From: Bordetella genomosp. 9
GTDB taxonomy: Bacteria > Pseudomonadota > Gammaproteobacteria > Burkholderiales > Burkholderiaceae_B
Assembly: GCF_002261425.1 (NCBI RefSeq)
Contig: NZ_NEVJ01000002.1
Span: 372,001 to 436,000, forward strand
DNA length: 64,000 nucleotides
Direction of reading: 5' to 3'
Part shown: positions 18,696-29,400 of the stretch, one piece after another
Layout: each line of letters opens with the position of its first letter
How positions within the stretch are numbered: the stretch's first letter is position 1
Notes under the pieces: generated by a model
Told to the model about the DNA's origin: nothing
Seen by the model: the letters and a program-made list of their open reading frames with translations, nothing else
Database searches by the model: none
Translations under genes and position numbers: made by a program

Positions 18696-19847
18696 ATGGA
18701 TACCCGTCGCTGGCTGGAAACGCTGGTGGGCTTCGACACCACCAGCCGCAACTCCAATCTCGCTCTCATCGAAACGGCTCGTGACTGGCTGAAAGAGCAG
18801 GGCGTGCAGGCCTGGCTGGCGCACAACGACGACCGCACCAAGGCCAATCTGTTCGCCACGCTGCCGGCGCGGGATGGCGGCGAACAGGGCGGCATCGTGC
18901 TGTCCGGCCATACCGACGTGGTGCCGGTGGACGGCCAGGACTGGACCGCCGATCCCTTCGTCTTGCGCGAACACGACGGCCGCCTGTACGGCCGTGGCGC
19001 CTGCGATATGAAGGGTTTCATCGCGACGACCCTGGCCATGGTGCCGGAATTCCTGTCCATGCCGCGCGCCAAGCCGCTGCACCTGGCGTTCTCCTTCGAC
19101 GAGGAAGTCGGCTGCGCGGGCGCGCCCTACATGCTGGCGGACCTGCACGAACGCGGTATCCGTCCCGAGGGCTGCGTGGTCGGCGAACCGACCGGCATGC
19201 AGGTGGTGGTGGCCCACAAGGGCATCAATCTCTACCGCTGCCGCGTCCACGGCAAGGCCGCGCACTCGTCCCTGACGCCGCACGGCTGCAACGCCATCGA
19301 ATACGCCGCGCGGCTGATCTGCCACATCCGCGACGTGGCCGATGCCTACAAGGCCAAGGGCCCGTACGACACTTTCTACGACGTGCCCTTCAGCACCTTG
19401 ACGACCAACCTGATCCGCGGCGGCATCGCCGTGAACACCATCCCGTCCGAATGCGAATTCGCCTATGAATTCCGCAACCTGCCGGGCATGGCGCCGGACG
19501 ATATCCAGCGCGAGGTCCAGCATTACGTGGACGAAGTGCTGCTGCCGCGCATGCGGCAGGAATTTCCCGAGGCCCGCATCGATATCGAGCGCGGCCCGGC
19601 CGCGCCCGGGCTGGAGGCCTCCGAGCAGGCGGCCATCACGCAGCTGGTGCGCGCCCTGACCCGCGACGGCGCCACCCGCAAGGTGGCCTACGGGACGGAA
19701 GCCGGCCTGTTCCAGGGCATGGGCATTCCCACCGTGGTCTGTGGCCCCGGCCACATCGAGCAGGCTCACAAGCCGGACGAATACGTGGCCATGGACCAGC
19801 TGGACGCCTGCGCGGCCTTCCTGCGGCGGGTCGGCCAGTCGGTCTAG
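18696..19847 (+). CDS. argE: Acetylornithine deacetylase
   Basis: Arginine biosynthesis: N-acetylornithine to ornithine plus acetate. An M20 dizinc hydrolase of 383 residues. Metal and catalytic motifs are [14 protein letters not shown] (His and Asp), [10 protein letters not shown] (bridging Asp), FDEEVGCAG (general base Glu and metal Glu), GEPTGM, and the final His in [14 protein letters not shown]. The dimerisation lid domain (about 180-290) is present, with [11 protein letters not shown]. It follows relA after 138 bp of very GC-rich sequence with short CCACCCCGGCG-type direct repeats (18578-18610). Confidence 0.94.
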   Translation: MDTRRWLETLVGFDTTSRNSNLALIETARDWLKEQGVQAWLAHNDDRTKANLFATLPARDGGEQGGIVLSGHTDVVPVDGQDWTADPFVLREHDGRLYGRGACDMKGFIATTLAMVPEFLSMPRAKPLHLAFSFDEEVGCAGAPYMLADLHERGIRPEGCVVGEPTGMQVVVAHKGINLYRCRVHGKAAHSSLTPHGCNAIEYAARLICHIRDVADAYKAKGPYDTFYDVPFSTLTTNLIRGGIAVNTIPSECEFAYEFRNLPGMAPDDIQREVQHYVDEVLLPRMRQEFPEARIDIERGPAAPGLEASEQAAITQLVRALTRDGATRKVAYGTEAGLFQGMGIPTVVCGPGHIEQAHKPDEYVAMDQLDACAAFLRRVGQSV

Positions 19848-19906
19848 CCGGGCGCCGCCCGGCGCCTCAGGTAAAATACCGGGTTGCTAAAAAAGTGGTG
19901 AAAGCG

Positions 19907-21109
19907 GTGGCGAAACCTTACGACTTTCCGGATGCCCAGGGCCATTTCGGTCCCTACGGCGGCGTATTCGTGGCGGAAACGCTCATGCACGCGCTCGACG
20001 AGCTGCGCGAAGCCTACGACAGGTATCGCGTGGATCCTCAATTCATCGAGGAATTCAACTACGAGCTCAAGCATTTCGTCGGCCGTCCCAGTCCCGTCTA
20101 CCATGCCCGTCGCTGGTCGAGCGAGCTGGGCGGCGCGCAGATCTGGTTCAAGCGCGAAGACCTGAACCATACGGGCGCCCACAAGGTCAACAACTGCATC
20201 GGCCAGGCGCTGCTGGCGCGCCGCATGGGCAAGCCGCGCGTGATCGCCGAAACCGGCGCGGGGCAGCACGGCGTGGCCACCGCCACCGTGGCGGCCCGCT
20301 ACGGCATGGAATGCATCGTCTACATGGGCAGCGAAGACATCCGCCGCCAGGCGTCGAACGTCTATCGCATGAAGCTGCTGGGCGCGAAAGTGGTGCCGGT
20401 CGAATCCGGCTCGCGCACGCTCAAGGACGCCCTGAACGAGGCCATGCGCGACTGGGTCACCAACATCGGCAACACCTTCTACATCATCGGCACCGTGGCC
20501 GGGCCCGACCCGTATCCGCGCATGGTGCGGGATTTCCAGACCGTCATCGGCAAGGAATGCCTGTGGCAGATGCCGGAAGAAGCCGGCCGCCAGCCCGACA
20601 TCGTTGTCGCGGCAGTGGGCGGCGGTTCCAACGCCATGGGCATCTTCCACCCGTACATTCCTTATGAAGACGTCCAGCTGGTCGGCGTGGAAGCAGCGGG
20701 CGAAGGCGTCGAGACCGGCCGCCACGCGGCTTCCATCGCGTCCGGCCAGGTCGGCGTGCTGCACGGCAATCGCACTTATGTGATCCAGGACGCCAACGGC
20801 CAGGTGCAGGAAACGCACTCCGTGTCGGCCGGCCTGGACTACCCCGGGGTCGGCCCCGAACACGCCTGGCTGAAGGACAGCGGCCGGGCCTCCTACGTCG
20901 GCGTGACCGATGACGACGCGCTCAAGGCCTTCCACGACTGCTGCCGCATCGAAGGCATCATGCCGGCGCTGGAGTCCTCGCACGCCATCGCCCATGCCGT
21001 GCGCATCGCGCCGACCTTGCCCGCGGACACCCATATCCTGGTCTGCCTGTCCGGACGCGGCGACAAGGATATGCACACCGTGGCCGAGCGCGCCGGGCTG
21101 ACGCTGTAA
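19907..21109 (+). CDS. trpB: Tryptophan synthase beta chain
   Basis: Condenses indole and serine to tryptophan with PLP, in complex with TrpA. About 400 residues. The PLP Lys is Lys93 in [14 protein letters not shown], and the phosphate-binding loop is VGGGSNAMG. No ATG opens the frame; candidates are GTG at 19895, 19898 and 19907. I use 19907, closest to the conserved [16 protein letters not shown] beginning, but the exact start is uncertain. TAAAAT at 19872 may be its -10 element. trpA follows after 20 bp. trpF, the usual upstream partner, is not here; argE is. Confidence 0.95.
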   Translation: MAKPYDFPDAQGHFGPYGGVFVAETLMHALDELREAYDRYRVDPQFIEEFNYELKHFVGRPSPVYHARRWSSELGGAQIWFKREDLNHTGAHKVNNCIGQALLARRMGKPRVIAETGAGQHGVATATVAARYGMECIVYMGSEDIRRQASNVYRMKLLGAKVVPVESGSRTLKDALNEAMRDWVTNIGNTFYIIGTVAGPDPYPRMVRDFQTVIGKECLWQMPEEAGRQPDIVVAAVGGGSNAMGIFHPYIPYEDVQLVGVEAAGEGVETGRHAASIASGQVGVLHGNRTYVIQDANGQVQETHSVSAGLDYPGVGPEHAWLKDSGRASYVGVTDDDALKAFHDCCRIEGIMPALESSHAIAHAVRIAPTLPADTHILVCLSGRGDKDMHTVAERAGLTL

Positions 21110-21129
21110 TCGACAGTGGTAATGACAGC

Positions 21130-21987
21130 ATGACCTCACAACAAGACCGTATCGCCGCCGCTTTTTCCCGCGCCCGCGGCGATAAGCGCGCCGCCCTGAT
21201 TCCCTACGTCGCCGCCGGCGATCCGTCGCCCGCGTCGTGCGTCCCGCTGATGCATGCGCTGGTGCGGGCGGGCGCGGACGTCATCGAACTCGGTGTGCCG
21301 TTTTCGGACCCCATGGCCGACGGCCCCGTCATCCAGCGCGCCACCGAGCGCGCCATCGCCCAGGGCATGAGCCTGCACGGCGTGCTCGATGCCGTCCGGC
21401 AATTCCGTGCCGACGACGATCGCACGCCCGTGGTGCTGATGGGATACGCCAATCCGATCGAGCGCATGGGGCAGGCCGCCTTCGCCGACGCCGCGCATGC
21501 GGCCGGCGTGGACGGTGTGCTGGTGGTCGACTATCCGCCCGAAGAAGTGCAGGCATTCGCCGACCTGCTGGGCGAAAAAGGCATCGCGCCCATCTTCCTG
21601 CTGGCGCCCACTTCCACGGACGCGCGCATCCAGGCCGTCGGCAAGGTCGCGCGCGGCTATGTCTACTACGTGTCGCTGCGCGGCGTGACCGGCGCCGGCC
21701 ACCTGGATACGGAAGACGTCGCCAAGCGGCTGGCCGATATCCGCCGCCACGTGCATATTCCCATCGGCGTCGGGTTCGGCATCCGCGACGCCGATAGCGC
21801 CCAGCGCGTCGCCAAGGTGGCGGACGCGGTGGTGATCGGCAGCAAGCTTATCGAGACCATGGAACAGGCAGTCGCCGGCGCGGCCGCCGACCGTCGCGAC
21901 GAAGCCGCCATCACGGCCGCGCGCGACTGGCTGGGCGGCATTCGTTCGGCCCTGGACCAGGCCGGACGCGGGGCGGCCGCGGCTTGA
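21130..21987 (+). CDS. trpA: Tryptophan synthase alpha chain
   Basis: Cleaves indole-3-glycerol phosphate to indole, which is channelled to TrpB. A TIM barrel of 285 residues. Catalytic Glu53 ([11 protein letters not shown]) and Asp64 (DPMADGP region) are present, as is the phosphate-binding [11 protein letters not shown] and VVIGSKL near the end. It sits between trpB and accD, a common betaproteobacterial arrangement. A 14-bp palindrome GGCCGGCGCCGGCC (22001-22014) lies in the 61-bp gap before accD; with no T-run it is more likely a pause or stability hairpin than a terminator. Confidence 0.96.
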   Translation: MTSQQDRIAAAFSRARGDKRAALIPYVAAGDPSPASCVPLMHALVRAGADVIELGVPFSDPMADGPVIQRATERAIAQGMSLHGVLDAVRQFRADDDRTPVVLMGYANPIERMGQAAFADAAHAAGVDGVLVVDYPPEEVQAFADLLGEKGIAPIFLLAPTSTDARIQAVGKVARGYVYYVSLRGVTGAGHLDTEDVAKRLADIRRHVHIPIGVGFGIRDADSAQRVAKVADAVVIGSKLIETMEQAVAGAAADRRDEAAITAARDWLGGIRSALDQAGRGAAAA

Positions 21988-22048
21988 AGCCCCGGCGCAC
22001 GGCCGGCGCCGGCCGCCCTATTCCTTCATCAGGACAAGAAACCAAGAA

Positions 22049-22924
22049 ATGAGCTGGATCGAAAAACTCCTGCCTCCGCGCATCAACAAGACCACCGAAC
22101 CCAGCGCGCGCCGCGTGCCTGAAGGTTTGTGGGTCAAGTGTCCGGCCTGCGAATCGGTGCTTTACAACGAAGACCTGGCCGCCAACCTGCATGTCTGCCC
22201 CAAGTGCGACCATCACATGCGCATCGGGGCCCGCGCGCGCATCGACTCGCTGCTGGACCTGGAAGGCCGCGTCGAAATCGGACAGAGCATCCGGTCCGTC
22301 GATACGCTCAAGTTCAAGGACAGCCGCAAGTACCCCGAGCGCATCCAGGAAGCGGTCAAGCAGACCGGCGAAACCGATGCGCTGGTGGTCGTCAGCGGCT
22401 CCATCCGCAGCGTCCCGGCGGTGGTGGCCTGCTTCGAATTCGAATTCATGGGCGGATCCATGGGCTCCGTCGTCGGCGAACGGTTCGCCCGCGGCGCCCA
22501 GGCGGCGCTGGACCAGAAGACCGGCTTCGTCTGCGTGGCGGCTTCCGGCGGCGCGCGCATGCAGGAAAGTCTGCTGTCGCTGATGCAGATGGCCAAGACC
22601 AACGCCATGCTGACCCGCCTGGCGGCCGCCGGGCTGCCGTTCATCAGCGTGTTGACCGATCCCACGATGGGCGGTGTGTCGGCCAGCTTCGCCTTCATGG
22701 GCGACGTGGTCATCGCCGAACCCAAGGCGCTGATCGGCTTTGCCGGCCCGCGCGTGATCGAGCAGACCGTGCGCGAAAAACTGCCTGAAGGTTTCCAGCG
22801 CGCCGAATTCCTGCTGCAGAAGGGCGCCGTCGACATGGTCGTGGACCGTCGCCAGCTGCGCGAGGAAATCGCCCGCCTGCTGGCCTTGCTGACGCGGCAG
22901 TCGGCCGACGTCGTCGCGGCCTGA
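22049..22924 (+). CDS. accD: Acetyl-CoA carboxylase carboxyltransferase subunit beta
   Basis: The beta half of the carboxyltransferase that makes malonyl-CoA for fatty-acid synthesis. 291 residues. The N-terminal C4 zinc ribbon has Cys31, Cys34, Cys50 and Cys53 (CPACESV to CPKCDHH). The crotonase-fold part holds [16 protein letters not shown] and [19 protein letters not shown], the CoA oxyanion region. It is the last gene of trpB-trpA-accD; folC, which often follows, is absent, and the 200 bp after accD is a spacer with a loose GTTCCA/TGGAAC inverted repeat (about 22985-23013). Confidence 0.96.
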   Translation: MSWIEKLLPPRINKTTEPSARRVPEGLWVKCPACESVLYNEDLAANLHVCPKCDHHMRIGARARIDSLLDLEGRVEIGQSIRSVDTLKFKDSRKYPERIQEAVKQTGETDALVVVSGSIRSVPAVVACFEFEFMGGSMGSVVGERFARGAQAALDQKTGFVCVAASGGARMQESLLSLMQMAKTNAMLTRLAAAGLPFISVLTDPTMGGVSASFAFMGDVVIAEPKALIGFAGPRVIEQTVREKLPEGFQRAEFLLQKGAVDMVVDRRQLREEIARLLALLTRQSADVVAA

Positions 22925-23125
22925 GTCTGCGCCGGCGCGCCCGCGCGCCGCGTTGCCGGGCATCCCGACGGGGGTGTCCGCCTCGTTCCAGGGATTGGTC
23001 GTCCTGGTGGAACACAGTTTCCCTCGCCACCGTGGCGTTTCGGCACACATCCGTTTGGTTGGCACACGGTTTTTCTGATAAGTTACAGCGTCTTTTTGTT
23101 TCTTCTCATCGCTGGAGTTGCTCCA

Positions 23126-23677
23126 ATGAACCGTGGTCATAAAAACAAAATCATTGCCGGCGCGCTGACCGCACTGGCAGTGGCATGCGTGACGCTTCCG
23201 GCGCAGGCGCAACTGGCGCGCACTAATGGCGGCGTCAGTGTGCAGATGGGTATCGGTGAAAAATACAACCGTACCACCGTCAATTACGAAACCGCGCCGC
23301 TGTGGAATTACGATTTCGGCGGCGGCTGGGGCAAGCTCGATCTGACGGGCGAACTCGGCGTGTCCTACTGGTGGGCGCACCAAGGCGCGCATCCCAGCAG
23401 CGCCTGGCAGCTGAACGCCATCCCCATGTTCCGCTGGTGGCTGACCGATCGCTTCTTCTTCGAAGGCGGCGTGGGCCCGACGGTCTTCAACAAGACGCGC
23501 TTCGCGGACAAGACCATCAGCACGGCCTTCCAGTTCGGCGACCATATCGGTTTCGGCTATCAGCTGACCGAATCCAGCCGCCTGAGCCTGCGGTATTCGC
23601 ACTTCTCGAACGCCAGCATCAAGACCCCCAACCCGGGTCTGGATGTGACGCAGCTGACCTACACCTATCTGTTCTGA
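23126..23677 (+). CDS. pagL: Lipid A 3-O-deacylase (PagL family)
   Basis: An outer-membrane beta-barrel enzyme removing the 3-O acyl chain of lipid A. 183 residues with a signal peptide (MNRGHKNKIIAGALTAL to AQA). The closing strands carry the PagL motif SLRYSHFSNASI then NPGLD: catalytic His159 and Ser161 are present, while the third member (Glu in Pseudomonas PagL) is Asp173. The protein ends in Phe (YTYLF), as BAM substrates do. GGAG is 9 nt before the ATG and lies in a tiny GGAG/CTCC stem-loop. An in-frame upstream start at 23096 would disrupt the signal peptide. Confidence 0.92.
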   Translation: MNRGHKNKIIAGALTALAVACVTLPAQAQLARTNGGVSVQMGIGEKYNRTTVNYETAPLWNYDFGGGWGKLDLTGELGVSYWWAHQGAHPSSAWQLNAIPMFRWWLTDRFFFEGGVGPTVFNKTRFADKTISTAFQFGDHIGFGYQLTESSRLSLRYSHFSNASIKTPNPGLDVTQLTYTYLF

Positions 23678-23770
23678 CAGGGCCGACGGCCCGGGCCCTG
23701 GCGGGACGCGTGGACGCGCTCCCGCAAGGGCCGCGGCCACGCCTGGGTGGCTCCACCCAGGCGGTCCGAT

Positions 23771-24268
23771 CTACAGCCGTTTCGCGATCCCGCGGTCCAG
23801 CGCATAGGCGCCGCCTCCGCGACCCGCCATATACAGCGCCAGCACGCCCATCAGCACCGGGTACTCGATACCCCGGTCGATCCACGGCCAGGTCGGCCCC
23901 AGCGCATAGCTGATCGCCGCCATCTCGACCGCGAACAGCAGGGCCATCGCCCGCGTGCACAGCCCCAATCCCAGCATCAATGCCCCGCCGGTTTCCAGCA
24001 GCATGACCAGGAAAGCCAGTTGCGGCGCGAACGGCAGCCCCATCGCCGTCCGGATCAGGTTGATCGAGCCCGCCATCGGGTCCGCCATCGACCCATGCGA
24101 CACGCCCAGCGCCTTGGGCAGGCCATGCGTGAACAGGACGACGGCGAACGCCACGCGCAGCACGGCATAAAGCATGGGCTCGCAGCCCGTCATGCGGGTA
24201 TTGAAATGCGCGAGTCGTCCGCGCCACCCGGGCAGTTCCTTGGCAACGGACAGTTCATTGGCGGTCAT
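23771..24268 (-). CDS. DoxX-family membrane protein
   Basis: A 165-residue inner-membrane protein with about four hydrophobic helices: VLRVAFAVVLFTHGLPKALG, FLVMLLETGGALMLGLGL, ALLFAVEMAAISYALG and PVLMGVLALYMAG. The THGxxK and E-T-G-G-A pattern is typical of DoxX/SURF4-like proteins, whose roles range from thiosulfate:quinone oxidoreductase subunits to redox or thiol stress. Its function here is unknown. It is the last gene of a minus-strand run SDR-tautomerase-DoxX, 26 bp after the tautomerase gene. Confidence 0.85.
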   Translation of the reverse strand: MTANELSVAKELPGWRGRLAHFNTRMTGCEPMLYAVLRVAFAVVLFTHGLPKALGVSHGSMADPMAGSINLIRTAMGLPFAPQLAFLVMLLETGGALMLGLGLCTRAMALLFAVEMAAISYALGPTWPWIDRGIEYPVLMGVLALYMAGRGGGAYALDRGIAKRL

Positions 24269-24294
24269 GGCAGGCTCCTTTTCGGTATCGGGGT

Positions 24295-24528
24295 TCAGCT
24301 GGACTTGTCCTGCCCCGGGGCGGGGGCGAGCCCCATCTTGGCCAGGGTCAGCGTTTCGTCGGCGCGGCCCCAGCCGCCGTCGGCGACTTCCTCCACCAGC
24401 ACCATGGAATAGGGGCGGGCGGCCTCGCCGAAGTATTCGACGAACATGGCCGTGGTCCGGTGGATGATTTCTTCCTTGCGGGCGTGATCCAGAATCCCTT
24501 CGGGGAACTTGTAGTTGGCGAATGGCAT
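24295..24528 (-). CDS. 4-oxalocrotonate tautomerase-family protein
   Basis: A 77-residue tautomerase. After Met removal the N-terminus is Pro (MPFANYKF), the catalytic base of this superfamily. The helix HARKEEIIHRTTAMFVEYFGE and strand MVLVEEVADGGWGRADETLT match the 4-OT pattern, in which a conserved Val-Glu-Glu strand leads to a Gly-Gly turn. The tail KMGLAPAPGQDKSS is longer than in classic 62-residue 4-OT. Its substrate is unknown; cotranscription with an SDR and DoxX protein suggests oxidised small-molecule turnover or detoxification. Confidence 0.87.
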   Translation of the reverse strand: MPFANYKFPEGILDHARKEEIIHRTTAMFVEYFGEAARPYSMVLVEEVADGGWGRADETLTLAKMGLAPAPGQDKSS

Positions 24529-24585
24529 GGTTGTTTTCCTTGAAAAATCGGGATAAGGCGGCGCTACCGCCTGGGCCAGAATGGG

Positions 24586-25326
24586 TCAGGCAAAGCCGCC
24601 GTTGGCGCGCAGGACCTGGGCGTTGACCCAGCCGCCGTCCGGCCCCGCCAGGAACGACACCGCGCCGGCGATGTCTTCCGGGGTGCCCAGGCGTTGCAGC
24701 GGGGCCAGGTTGGCGATGTGCTCGATCTGTTCCGGCGACTTGCCGTTCAGGAACAGCTCGGTGCCGACCGGACCGGGGGCGACGGCATTGACCGTGATGC
24801 CGCGGCCGCGCAGTTCGTTGGCCAGCACGCGCACCAGTCCTTCCACGCCGGCCTTGGACGCGATGTACGGGCCATAGGCGGGGAAGGACTTGGCGATGAC
24901 GCTGGTGGACAAGGCGATGATGCGTCCACCTTCGCCCACCTGCGCGGCGGCTTCCGCCAGGACCAGGAAGGCGCCGCGCAGATTCGTCGCGATCACCTTG
25001 TCGAAGTCGGCCAGGCTGCCGGTCGCGATCGGCGCCATCGGCATGATGCCGGCGCTATTGACCACCACGTCGATGCGGCCAAATGCCTGCCGGGCCTGCG
25101 CGAACAGCGCGGCCACGTCCTCGGGGCTGGCGACGTCGCCCTGTATGGCGACGGCCTTGCCGCCGGCCGCCTCGATCGCCGCCACCGTTTCCTGGGCCTT
25201 GGCTGCATTGCCGGCGTAGTTCACCGCAACCGCGTAGCCATCCGCCGCCAACCGGACGGCGATGGCGCGGCCGATACCGCGTGAGCCACCGGTGACGATG
25301 GCCGCTTTCTGCTGGGTTGTGCTCAT
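24586..25326 (-). CDS. Short-chain dehydrogenase/reductase
   Basis: An NAD(P)H-dependent oxidoreductase of 246 residues, classical SDR type. TGGSRGIGRAIA is the cofactor loop and NSAGIMPMAP the NAG motif. The catalytic site is Ser (ALSTSVIAKS) with Tyr-x3-Lys in YIASKAG. NYAGNAAKAQE after beta-2 suggests NADPH preference. It is the first gene of the SDR-tautomerase-DoxX operon and is divergent from a LysR regulator, with 118 bp of AT-rich promoter region between. The substrate is unknown. Confidence 0.92.
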   Translation of the reverse strand: MSTTQQKAAIVTGGSRGIGRAIAVRLAADGYAVAVNYAGNAAKAQETVAAIEAAGGKAVAIQGDVASPEDVAALFAQARQAFGRIDVVVNSAGIMPMAPIATGSLADFDKVIATNLRGAFLVLAEAAAQVGEGGRIIALSTSVIAKSFPAYGPYIASKAGVEGLVRVLANELRGRGITVNAVAPGPVGTELFLNGKSPEQIEHIANLAPLQRLGTPEDIAGAVSFLAGPDGGWVNAQVLRANGGFA

Positions 25327-25444
25327 GGGGTAACTCCTTGTTGTGTAGGGCGATGCCCGATGAAGTGCATTGTTCTTGTTTATGCTTTTGGGATAAATGC
25401 ATTAGGATTGCTATCTAAATTCAACCCACAACAACAATTCCATC

Positions 25445-26353
25445 GTGGACCGCTTCGAATCCCTGCAGCTCTTCACCCGCATCGTCGAGTCCGGCAGCTT
25501 CAGCCAGGCGGCGGCGTCCCTGGACATTCCCCGGGCGACCGCCACCCACGCCATCAAGGCCCTGGAGTCCCGCCTGGGCACGCGGCTGCTGGAGCGCACC
25601 ACGCGCCACGTCCGTCCGACCCTGGACGGACAGGCTTTCTACGAACGCTGCGTGTCGGTGCTGAGCGAACTGGACGACGCCGAGGCGTCGCTGCAGCACA
25701 TCGCCTCGAATCCTCGCGGGACCTTGCGGGTGGACATGCATGGCACGCACGCGACGCAGATCGTCCTTCCGGCCATTCCGGAGTTCCGCGAACGCTATCC
25801 CGGCATCGACCTGGTGGTCAGCAGCGGAGACCGCCTGGTCGACCTGGTCAGGGAAGGCGTGGACTGCGTGATCCGCGCGGGCACGCCGCGCGATTCATCC
25901 CTGGTGGCCAGGCGCCTGGCGGCGCTGCCCCAGGCGATCTGCGCCAGCCCGGAATACCTGGCGCGTTTCGGCACGCCCACGCACCCGGACGATCTGGCGC
26001 AACACCAGGCGGTCAAATTCTTCTCGAGCAGCGGTGCGTCGGACTACCCGCTGGAACTGATCGTCGACGGGAAAGTGCAGGCCTACATGCTGGACGGCTG
26101 GATGTCCGTCAATGACGCGGAAAACTATTACGTTTGCGGACTGCGCGGCTGCGGGCTGATCCAGATTCCGCGTTTCCACATGGAAGAAGCGCTGCGCGAC
26201 GGCCGGCTCGTGGAGGTGCTGGCGGATTGGCGCAGCCCCGACATGCCGCTGGCGGCGTTCTATCCCCACCACCGGCAGCTGTCGCCGCGGGTGCGGGTGT
26301 TCATCGACTGGTTGACGAAACTGTACGAGACGCGCTTCGGGCCTTTGCCTTGA
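25445..26353 (+). CDS. LysR-family transcriptional regulator
   Basis: 302 residues. The N-terminal winged helix (SLQLFTRIVESGSFSQAAAS then RATATHAIKALESRLGTRLL) is followed by an effector domain (RGTLRVDMHG to PLAAFYPHHRQLSPRVRVFIDWL). The start codon is GTG. It is divergent from the SDR operon, so it probably controls that operon. The 25327-25444 spacer is AT-rich and contains GATA and TATC 16 bp apart and the 8-bp palindrome AATGCATT, possible half-sites, but I cannot define the box. Confidence 0.92.
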   Translation: MDRFESLQLFTRIVESGSFSQAAASLDIPRATATHAIKALESRLGTRLLERTTRHVRPTLDGQAFYERCVSVLSELDDAEASLQHIASNPRGTLRVDMHGTHATQIVLPAIPEFRERYPGIDLVVSSGDRLVDLVREGVDCVIRAGTPRDSSLVARRLAALPQAICASPEYLARFGTPTHPDDLAQHQAVKFFSSSGASDYPLELIVDGKVQAYMLDGWMSVNDAENYYVCGLRGCGLIQIPRFHMEEALRDGRLVEVLADWRSPDMPLAAFYPHHRQLSPRVRVFIDWLTKLYETRFGPLP

Positions 26354-26396
26354 GTCTTCCGAACGGCCGGCTGGCCCGGCTGCGGGTACCGCGCAA

Positions 26397-26432
26397 GCAA
26401 AAAGGGCTGCCCCGACCGGGACAGCCCTTTCT
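26397..26432. terminator. Bidirectional terminator between lysR and rne
   Basis: AAAGGGCTG and CAGCCCTTT (26401-26409 and 26422-26430) form a 9-bp stem extended by an inner CCC/GGG pairing around a 4-nt loop. A-rich flanks on the left and T-rich bases on the right let it work for both the plus-strand lysR and the minus-strand rne transcripts, which converge here. Confidence 0.85.
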
Positions 26433-26471
26433 GCTCGAGGTCCGCCGGGATCGGCGGAACCGCGGCTTGCC

Positions 26472-29400
26472 TTAGTGGCGCGTTTCCACCTGGACCAGCG
26501 GCGAGGACGACACCGGCGCCACGGGCTTGCGCTCGCGGCCCAGGCGCATCGGCGTATGGCTGGCGGCCATGCGCTGCTGGGTCTGGGCGTGGCGATCCGG
26601 ATCGGTCTCCACCCAGGTCAGGCCGGCGGCATTGACGACGTCCTGCAGGTTTTGCTTGGAACCCGATTGCGCGGGCGCCGGCGCGGAAGCCTGGACCGGC
26701 GCGCTGGTGGCAGCCACCGGGGTGGCGGACACGGGCTCGGCCGCCCGAGGTTCGCTGACCGGGGTGATGGCCGGCTCGGCCTTGTACGCTTCGGCAGCCT
26801 GGGGCGCCACGTACGACGGCGCGGCGGCAGGCTCGGCTTGCGCGACCGGGGTCGCCTGGGCGGGAGCGGGCGTCACGGACGCCGGGCGGGATGCCGGTTC
26901 GTCGGCGGCCGTCGCCGCGACGGGAGCACCCGGCGCACCATCGGCCGTGGCCGGCGCCGAGGGCAGCGTGGTGCTGACCGGCACCGGCTGCGCGGGCGCC
27001 TGAGGGACGGGCGCGGCCCAGCGGTCGGCCGGCGTGCCGGTTTCGGCTGGCGCGGCTTCCTGCGGCGCGACGGGGGCGGAGGCAGGTGCCGACGCAGGCG
27101 CCGGGGCAAACGCCTCCTGGCTGGCGACCGTCTCCACCGGCGCCACCGTCGGGATGGCCTGGGGAACGCTGGTCGCGACGGGCTCGGCGGTCTGCACGGG
27201 CGTCGGCTGCTCGGACTCGACCGGGGTGGCGACTTCGGACAGCGCGGCCTGGGCTTCCGAGGCCAGTGCCTCGTCGCCTTCCGCCAGGCCGTCCTGGCCG
27301 GCTTCGCCGGTCACGCCGGTGCCGTCCTCGTTGGCGCGGCGGCCGCGGCGGCTGCGACGGCGGCGGCGCTTGCGCTCGGGGTCGTTGCCCGCGTCCGCGC
27401 CTTGGCCTTGCTCGTCGGTTTCCAGCGCCATATCCGCGGCGTTGTCGGCCGTTTCGTCGGCGTTGTCGGGCGGAAGCGCGGCGGCCACGGTTTCAGCCAG
27501 GGCCGCGACCATGCTTTCCTGCTCGCTCATGGGACCGTCGGCCTGGTCTTCGCGGCGGCCGCGTCCACGGCCACGGCGTCCGCGATTGCCGCGGGGCGTG
27601 GCTTCATCGCCGGTTTCCGGCGCCAGGGCGCGTTCGGGATGCGCCTGGGCCTGGGCGATGATCTCGCGCTGCTGGGCTTCGGCATTGCGGGCGGGGCGTT
27701 CGCCGCGTTCGCCGCGTTCCGTGCGTTCGGCACGATCCGGACGCTCGCCGCGTTCGTTCCTGTCGGTGCGCTCGCCGTCGGCGCGGCGTCCGCCGCGCAC
27801 GTGGTGGCGCAGGCCTTCGCCTTCCGCCGCTTCCGGACGGGCTTCATGCCGGCGGTTGCGGTTGCGATCGGAGCCGTGGCGTTCGCCGCGGCGATCCTGG
27901 CCGTCGTGGGTGCGCGACTTGGCGCGCGTATTGGCGCGACGGGCGTCCGCCGGCTGGGCGGGCTCCGCCGCGGCGGGCGTGGCTTCACCGCCGGTGAACC
28001 AGCCCATCACGCGCTTGAACAGGCCGCCCAGGCCGGGCGCGGCGGGCGCCGCGGCAGCGACCGGGGCCGGCGCGGGCGCGGTGGACATGGGCGCCGGCTG
28101 GGCCGGGGTGATGCCCTTGACCAGCGCCTCGGGGCGGGCCTTGATTTCGTGTTCGCGCGGCGCCCAGGCGACTTCGGTGGCGGGCGCGTCGGCCAGCTCG
28201 AAGCTGGTCTTCATTTCCTCCAGGCGCGGGTCGTCGTGGCGCAGGCGTTCGATATGGTGATGCGGCGTTTCCAGGTGCTTGTTGGGGATCAGCACCAGGT
28301 TGACCTTCAGGCGGGCTTCCATCTTGGCGATGTCGGCGCGCTTTTCATTCAGCAGGAAGGTGGCCACGTCCACCGGCACCTGTGCGTGCACGGCGGCGGT
28401 GTTTTCCTTCATGGCTTCTTCCTGCAGCAGGCGCAGGACGTGCAGGGCGCTGGATTCGGCGTCACGGATCACGCCGGTGCCGTTGCAGCGCGGGCAGGTG
28501 ATGTGGGAGCCTTCGTTCAGGGCCGGACGCAGGCGCTGGCGCGACAGTTCCATCAGGCCGAAGCGCGAAATCTTGCCCATCTGCACGCGGGCCCGGTCGA
28601 AATGCAGGGCATCGCGCAGGCGCTGTTCGACGGCGCGCTGGTTCTTGCCGTCTTCCATGTCGATGAAATCGATGACGATCAGGCCACCCAGGTCGCGCAG
28701 GCGCAGCTGGCGGGCCACTTCGTCGGCCGCTTCCTGGTTGGTGCGCAGGGCGGTTTCCTCGATGTCGGCGCCGCGGGTCGAGCGCGCCGAGTTCACGTCC
28801 ACGGCCACCAGCGCTTCGGTATGGTCGATCACGATGGCGCCGCCGGAGGGCAGGGTCACCGTGCGCGAATACGCGGTTTCGATCTGGTGTTCGATCTGGA
28901 AGCGCGAAAATAGCGGAACATCGTCGCGGTAGCGCTTCACGCGCTGGACGTTGTCCGGCATCACCACGCTCATGAACGCCGTGGCCTGATCGGCGATCTC
29001 GTCGGTATCTATCAGGATCTCGCCGATTTCCGGCGAGAAATAGTCGCGAATCGCCCGGATGACCAGGCTGGATTCGAGGTAGATCAGGATGGGGGCGGAA
29101 TTATCGCGGGCGGCGCCGTCGATGGCCGTCCACAGCTGCATCAGGTAGGAAAGGTCCCACTGCAGTTCTTCGACGTTGCGGCCGATGCCGGCGGTGCGGG
29201 CAATGATGCTCATGCCCTGCGGCACCTGGAGCTGCTCCATGGTGTCGCGCAATTCCTGCCGGTCTTCGCCTTCCACCCGGCGGGATACGCCGCCGCCGCG
29301 CGGGTTGTTGGGCATCAGGACCAGGTAGCGGCCGGCCAGGGAGATGAACGTGGTCAGGGCAGCGCCCTTGTTGCCGCGTTCTTCCTTTTCCACCTGGACG

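Noticed and set aside
26475..28913. An 800-codon plus-strand frame rich in Gly and Arg
   Set aside because: It is antisense to the rne C-terminal half, and its repeats mirror the Ala/Pro/Arg-rich RNase E tail.
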